A program made the translations under genes and the position numbers. This document shows positions 13,004-16,890 of a stretch of 16,890 nucleotides of DNA, piece after piece (position 1 is the stretch's first letter; the number at the start of each line of letters is the position of its first letter). The stretch spans positions 1 to 16,890 of the forward strand of contig JBKDNL010000177.1 of assembly GCA_046343415.1 (NCBI GenBank), read 5' to 3'. The stretch is from JALHMQ01 sp020248785 (GTDB lineage Bacteria > Pseudomonadota > Gammaproteobacteria > Burkholderiales > Burkholderiaceae_F). The notes beneath the pieces are model-generated. The model was given only the letters and a program-made list of their open reading frames with translations. It was not told the DNA's origin and did no database searches.

Positions 13004-14935
13004 ATGACCTGTAACCGGCTGACCGCACTGCTGAGCGCCTCGACTATCGCGCTGCTGCTGGCACTTTGCGCCGGCTCGGCGCGGGCAGATTCGCTGACTG
13101 AGCTGGACTGGACAGCCACCGCGGTGGGCAAGCCACCGCCAGCGAACGCCGCATGGACGCGGCTGGCCCTGCCGCTGCGTTGGACCGCCACGGAGGGCAC
13201 GCCGCTGCAGGGCGTGGCCCTGCGCATGCATTTCAAGCTCGACGCGCAACCCAAGGACGCGTGGGCGGTGCTGATCACGCATGCCACCCCGGGCGGCACG
13301 GTCAGCGTCAACGGCCGCTTCATCGGCGCCGTGCGCATGGCAGACGACCGCACGCATGTGCGTTGGCGCCGTCCGCACTTGTTGGCCATCGACCCCGAGC
13401 TCCTGGTGGCCGGCCAGAACGAGTTGCTGATCCAGACCGCCTATCGCAGCGGCACACATGCGATTGGCGGTGTGGAAGTCGGCTCGCTGGTCAACAAGCA
13501 GGCGCAGTACGAACGCCTACTGTTCGCCAGCAGCACCCTGCCCTGGATCGGCGGCACCCTGGCCGGCGTCATCACGCTGCTCTTTGGGGTGCTGTGGCTG
13601 CGGCGGCCCGACCGCCTGCTGGCGCTGCTCACGATTGCCGGCGCCCTGTGGATGGCGCGCTCCTTGTTCTTCACCGCCGAGACGATGCCGGTCGAGGCAA
13701 GGCTGTGGTTGCGGCTCGTGTACTACGGTGCCTCGGGCGGCTTTGCGGCCGTGATGACATTGGCCCTCCTGCGTCTGTCGGGTCGCGTCGAGCGGCGCGA
13801 CGATGTCGCCACGGTGGGCTTTGCGGTCTTCGGACCACTGCTGCTGCTCACCGGGCAGTACGCCGCGCCTCTCTTGGACCAGCTATGGATGCCCTGCCTG
13901 GTGCTGATGACGGGCCTGGCCTACGGCTACGCCTTGCTCAACCGCGTGCGGCAAAGAGAGTCACCCCACATCCTGCTGCTGGCGGCGGTGCTGGTCGCGC
14001 TCGGCGCGGCGATTCACGACTATCTGCTCACGCGGGCCATGCTCCCCGGTGCCTCCACGCTCGCGTTGCACTGGGCCGGTCCGCTGCTGCTGGTGGCGCT
14101 GGCCACACCGCTGGTGGACCGCTTCGTGCGTGTGCTGCGCGAGGCCGAGAGAGCGCGCACGGAGCTGGAGACGCGCGTGCGCGAGCGCGAGCAACTGCTC
14201 AAGCGCAACTACGAGCGGCTGCGCGAGAGCGAACGCCTGCAGGTGCAGGCGCAGGAGCGTGCGCGCATCATGCAGGACATGCACGATGGCCTGGGGTCGC
14301 AGCTGCTCTCCGGCCTCATGTTGGTCGAGCGCGGCGCTGTCACGCAGCCGCAGGTCGTGCAGATTCTGCGCGAGTCGATCGACGACATGCGCCTGGCGAT
14401 CGACGCCCTGGCGGTCGAGGACGCCGGCCTGCTGTCCGCGCTCGGCAATCTGCGCTTCCGCATGGAGCCGCGGCTGCGCGCGGTGGGGATCGAACTGCTG
14501 TGGGTAGCACGTGGACTGGCGGAAGAAATCGACATCAATCCGGACGCGGTGCTGCCGATCCTGCGCATCGTGCAGGAAGCCCTGACCAACGCGCTCAAAC
14601 ACTCCAAGGCGCGGCAGGTGCAGGTCACCATCGCCATCCAGCATGAGGGCGGGTCGGACTGGTTGATGGTCACGGTGGCCGACAACGGTCGCGGCATCAC
14701 CGAGGAGCGTGCCAGTGGCCGCGGCCTGCTGAACATGCGCAACCGGGCTGGGCGCATCGGCGCGCAACTGAAGCTTGAGACCATCCCTGGCGCGGGCACA
14801 AGCGTTCTGCTGCGCTACAAAGTGGATCCCGACAAACTCTCTGGCCCCACCACGCGCTCGCAGCAGTTGTCGCTCAACACCGAGGCGGTGATCGAAAAGG
14901 CACGGCAGCTGTCGCCAACGTGGGACACGCGCTAG
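13004..14935 (+). CDS. Membrane sensor histidine kinase, NarL-partner type
   Basis: A 643-residue sensor. Residues 1-28 look like a signal peptide (TALLSASTIALLLALCAGSA). Residues about 30-175 form a periplasmic beta-rich domain with jelly-roll, galactose-binding-like features (VSVNGRFIGA near 100, RRPHLLAIDPELLVAGQNEL near 122-141). About seven membrane helices follow (178-372), a 7TMR-DISM-like layout, then a coiled coil (about 378-422). The kinase core has the phospho-acceptor His in MQDMHDGLGSQL (H427, HisKA_3 type). It also has the N-box VQEALTNALKHS (N529), DNGRGI (560-565) and GRGLLNMRNRAG (572-583) of the ATPase domain. A tail of about 35 residues follows. A GTG at 12926 would add 26 residues. 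I prefer 13004 because it puts the signal peptide at the N-terminus. It probably senses a ligand in the periplasm and phosphorylates the regulator upstream. Confidence 0.92.
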   Translation: MTCNRLTALLSASTIALLLALCAGSARADSLTELDWTATAVGKPPPANAAWTRLALPLRWTATEGTPLQGVALRMHFKLDAQPKDAWAVLITHATPGGTVSVNGRFIGAVRMADDRTHVRWRRPHLLAIDPELLVAGQNELLIQTAYRSGTHAIGGVEVGSLVNKQAQYERLLFASSTLPWIGGTLAGVITLLFGVLWLRRPDRLLALLTIAGALWMARSLFFTAETMPVEARLWLRLVYYGASGGFAAVMTLALLRLSGRVERRDDVATVGFAVFGPLLLLTGQYAAPLLDQLWMPCLVLMTGLAYGYALLNRVRQRESPHILLLAAVLVALGAAIHDYLLTRAMLPGASTLALHWAGPLLLVALATPLVDRFVRVLREAERARTELETRVREREQLLKRNYERLRESERLQVQAQERARIMQDMHDGLGSQLLSGLMLVERGAVTQPQVVQILRESIDDMRLAIDALAVEDAGLLSALGNLRFRMEPRLRAVGIELLWVARGLAEEIDINPDAVLPILRIVQEALTNALKHSKARQVQVTIAIQHEGGSDWLMVTVADNGRGITEERASGRGLLNMRNRAGRIGAQLKLETIPGAGTSVLLRYKVDPDKLSGPTTRSQQLSLNTEAVIEKARQLSPTWDTR

Positions 14936-15084
14936 GCGGGAGCGCGGCGTTCCTGACCCGGCATCGCCGGCGAACAAGCGGCATGCCTGATCGAGCACTT
15001 GCGCGGCATCGACTACGCATCATCCCATCGCCGGCATTGGCGCTGTTCGTCCGACCGCCGCCTCACCAAGGTTGGTCCTGGGAG

Positions 15085-15234
15085 GTGCGCAGCATGTTGC
15101 AACCCAATCGACCGATCTGGATGCGTCTCGCACTGGCCGAGGCAGTCGTGATCGCGCTCAGCGCCGTAGCGCTGCTCACTCTGCTAGGACTGGACGAACA
15201 CACGCTCACCCTGCTGCCCTTTATGCCGCACTGA
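15085..15234 (+). CDS. 46-residue single-span membrane miniprotein
   Basis: The reading frame runs from the ATG at 15094 to the stop at 15234. The extra leading bases include its ribosome binding site, GGGAGGTG, spaced 6-7 nt from the ATG, the strongest Shine-Dalgarno sequence in the window. The product has a short N-terminal part (MLQPNRPIWMR), one hydrophobic helix (about 12-33, LALAEAVVIALSAVALLTLL) and a short C-terminal part ending FMPH. It matches no family I recognise. It lies about 160 bp past the sensor kinase on the same strand and before the DUF72 gene. Possible roles include modulating a membrane partner such as the sensor. This is a guess from context. The same frame is open further upstream, but that part is Arg/Pro-rich and unconvincing. 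Confidence 0.65.
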   Translation: MRSMLQPNRPIWMRLALAEAVVIALSAVALLTLLGLDEHTLTLLPFMPH

Positions 15235-15326
15235 AGACTGCCGGCGGCGCCAGCGACCGATGTCCACCGCGGCTGCCTGCCATCAGATGTTTCCGGCGGC
15301 CGTCCACCGCATGTGGCCCCGGGCCT

Positions 15327-15332
15327 ACACTC
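15327..15332 (+). promoter_or_regulatory. Possible -10 box for the DUF72 gene
   Basis: TACACT (approximate coordinates), 7-8 nt before the chosen ATG. No Shine-Dalgarno sequence is present, which fits leaderless translation. No clear -35 box is visible. Confidence 0.3.
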
Positions 15333-15339
15333 CGCGGCC

Positions 15340-16404
15340 ATGCCCCGCGCGCCTGGCCCCTCCCCCCTGTTCGACGAAGGCGGCGATGCCGCCTCGGCCG
15401 GCGCGGGCGCGATTGCACCAGCGCCCAGTGACGAGGACCTGCGCCGGCTCGGCCGCGCGCTGCCCGATCAGGTCTACCTCGGCACCTCCTCGTGGAGTTT
15501 CGGCGGCTGGAGCATGGTCTATGGCCGCAGCTACAGGGAATCAAGCCTGTCGCGCCAGGGACTGACCGCCTACGCAGCGCACCCCGTGCTGCGGGCGGTT
15601 GGCATCGACCGCAGCTTCTACCAGCCGCTGCCGCAGCGCGAGTACGAGCGCTATGCCGCGCAAGTGCCGCCGACCTTCCGCTTTCTGGTGAAGGCGCCGG
15701 CGCTGGTTGCCGACGCGCTGGTTCGCGCGCATGGAACGAGCGAAGGTGGCGCGGGCGAGGTCGACAACCCGTCGTTCCTCGATGCCGATCTCGCGCGTGA
15801 GTGTTTTGTCGAGCCGGCCCTGCGCGGCCTGGGCGAGCGCGCGGGGCCGCTGGTGTTTCAACTCTCGCCCCTGCCGCGGAAGCTGACCCGCGGCGAGGCC
15901 GCGCACGCCACGATCGAGCGGATCGGTGCGTTCCTGGCCGCGCTGCCCACCGAGGTCGACGGGCGCGTGCCGACCTTCGCGGTGGAGCTGCGCAACGCCG
16001 AGCTCCTGACACCGCGGCTGGTACGCACCCTGCGCGAGGTGAACGCGCGGCTGTGCCTGGGCATCCATGCGCGCATGCCGCCGGCGGCACGCCAGAGCGC
16101 CGCGCTGCGCGCGATGGATGCCGAGCCCGCCGAGGGCGACGACTGGCGGCTCAAGGGACCGCTGGTGGTGCGCTGGAGCCTGCACGCGGGGCTCAGGTAC
16201 GACGACGCCAAGAACCGCTACGCGCCCTTCGATCGCCTGCTCGACGCCGACATCCCCACACGCGGCACGCTGGCGCATCTGATCCACGTGGCGATCAAGA
16301 GCGCGCAGCCCGCCTATGTGATCGTCAACAACAAGGCCGAAGGCAGCGCGCCGCTCTCGTGCGTCGAGCTGGCGCGGGCCGTTGTGCACAAGGCAGCGCC
16401 CTGA
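15340..16404 (+). CDS. DUF72 (YecE-like) protein
   Basis: A 354-residue TIM-barrel-like protein of the DUF72 family, whose biochemical function is unknown. Visible family features are YLGTSSWSFGGW near 45, an N-terminal strand typical of the barrel, then FYQPLP near 93, FRFLVKAP near 112, GPLVFQLSPLP near 169, FAVELRNAELL near 213 and a C-terminal IKSAQPAYVIVNNKAEGSAP near 320. The N-terminal 30-40 residues are low-complexity Ala/Pro/Gly. I chose the ATG at 15340. An in-frame GTG at 15313 would add 9 residues, but a TACACT -10-like box lies between them (15327-15332). That implies a leaderless message starting at or near the ATG. It converges on the CreD-like gene with only 21 bp between stop codons. 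Confidence 0.88.
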   Translation: MPRAPGPSPLFDEGGDAASAGAGAIAPAPSDEDLRRLGRALPDQVYLGTSSWSFGGWSMVYGRSYRESSLSRQGLTAYAAHPVLRAVGIDRSFYQPLPQREYERYAAQVPPTFRFLVKAPALVADALVRAHGTSEGGAGEVDNPSFLDADLARECFVEPALRGLGERAGPLVFQLSPLPRKLTRGEAAHATIERIGAFLAALPTEVDGRVPTFAVELRNAELLTPRLVRTLREVNARLCLGIHARMPPAARQSAALRAMDAEPAEGDDWRLKGPLVVRWSLHAGLRYDDAKNRYAPFDRLLDADIPTRGTLAHLIHVAIKSAQPAYVIVNNKAEGSAPLSCVELARAVVHKAAP

Positions 16405-16425
16405 GCCGCTTGTGCCACGCCGGCC

Positions 16426-16890
16426 TCACGCCAGCCGCTTGCCCCAGTCCACGTTGCGCGTGACGAGCATCACCGAGGCCAGGCAAGCGAACAGCAGCAG
16501 TGCGCCGAGCAACAACGCCGCATCCTCCAGGCGCAGCAGCAGGAACAGCAGGCCGTAGAGCACGGCGATCGCGCCGCCAAAGGCGAGCCCCGCGCGCGGT
16601 GAGCGGAACAACGCGATCGCGTAGACCGCCAGCAGGCCCGAGCAGCCGGCCGCGCCGGCGAGATACGCCCAGCCAAAGCCGAGGTGCTCGCCCAGAGCCA
16701 GCAGCAGCAGGAAGAACATGCCCACGGCCGCCCCCACCAGCAGGTACTGCATGGGATGCACCTGCGCGCGGCCCAGCACTTCGAGCAAGCCGACGCCAGC
16801 GAAGATCAGCAGCACAAACAGGATCGCGTCCTTGGTGGCGCGGTCTGAAAGGGTGTAGAGAATGACTGGAGCGAATAGTAAGACACTAAG
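16426..16890 (-). CDS. creD: CreD-like inner-membrane protein, C-terminal part (cut by window end)
   Basis: The last 154 residues of a protein that runs off the right edge. The frame is open to 16890. The part seen is almost all membrane helices, about five, and matches the CreD C-terminus: SDRATKDAILF, then VHPMQYLLVG, LGEHLGFGWAYL, LYGLLFLLLRLEDAALLLG and the end TRNVDWGKR. E. coli CreD has about 450 residues and belongs to the CreBC regulon; it is linked to envelope integrity and beta-lactam responses. A GTG at 16815 is not the start, because the family sequence continues before it. The upstream neighbours, where creBC-like regulators might lie, are outside the window. It converges on DUF72. 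Confidence 0.85.
   Translation of the reverse strand, partial: LSVLLFAPVILYTLSDRATKDAILFVLLIFAGVGLLEVLGRAQVHPMQYLLVGAAVGMFFLLLLALGEHLGFGWAYLAGAAGCSGLLAVYAIALFRSPRAGLAFGGAIAVLYGLLFLLLRLEDAALLLGALLLFACLASVMLVTRNVDWGKRLA

Noticed and set aside
13961..14998. A 345-codon minus-strand frame antisense to the sensor kinase
   Set aside because: The plus strand encodes a full kinase with H, N and G boxes. The antisense product is Gln/His/Arg-rich.
16426..16815. A complete small membrane protein starting at GTG 16815
   Set aside because: The frame stays open to the window end, and the upstream residues (ILYTLSDRATKDAILF) continue the CreD pattern, so it is a cut-off larger gene.

Overview
The window is GC-rich, single-copy bacterial chromosome. 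Its gene content points to a betaproteobacterium, probably of the order Burkholderiales. The clues are a lysine/alanine-rich histone-H1-like tail fused to a SWIB domain, an AhpC of the 187-residue AhpF-dependent type, a 213-residue PdxH, ChaC, and a CreD-like C-terminus. This placement is inferred from family resemblance only. No rRNA, tRNA or transposase gene is visible.

Layout. Positions 1-160 hold two copies of a GC-rich palindromic repeat of about 37 bp. They are separated by 35 bp and look like the end of a CRISPR array. Positions 160-429 are gene-free. A beta-CASP metallo-beta-lactamase nuclease (430-1842, +) converges on an H1-like/SWIB chromatin protein (1937-2335, -), with a rho-independent terminator between them. 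The SWIB gene has an upstream region with three direct repeats and a palindrome. A gene-free stretch (about 2530-3094) precedes a bacterial Lhr-Core-type DEXH helicase (3095-5680, -). Another gene-free stretch (5696-6081) carries an 11-bp tandem repeat and a 14-bp inverted repeat.

Next is a peroxide-defence unit, ahpC-ahpF (8330-6082, -), with a hairpin between the two genes. Diverging from ahpC is a tightly overlapped three-gene operon (8549-11324, +): a DMT/EamA transporter, an MFS transporter and the glutathione-degrading enzyme ChaC. Two back-to-back hairpins separate it from pdxH (11443-12084, +), which makes pyridoxal phosphate.

A NarL-type response regulator (12226-12903) and a membrane sensor histidine kinase (13004-14935) form a two-component pair. 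A 46-residue membrane miniprotein with a very good ribosome binding site follows (15094-15234), then a DUF72 protein (15340-16404). The window ends in the C-terminal third of a CreD-like membrane protein on the minus strand.

Functionally, the middle of the window groups thiol and peroxide chemistry: AhpCF, and ChaC with two exporters. The flanks hold nucleic-acid enzymes (nuclease, helicase, chromatin-like protein) and envelope signalling (two-component pair, miniprotein, CreD). I saw no convincing new defence system. The items most worth a second look are the CRISPR-like repeat pair, the operator-like repeats before the SWIB gene, the exporter-exporter-ChaC operon and the 46-residue miniprotein.
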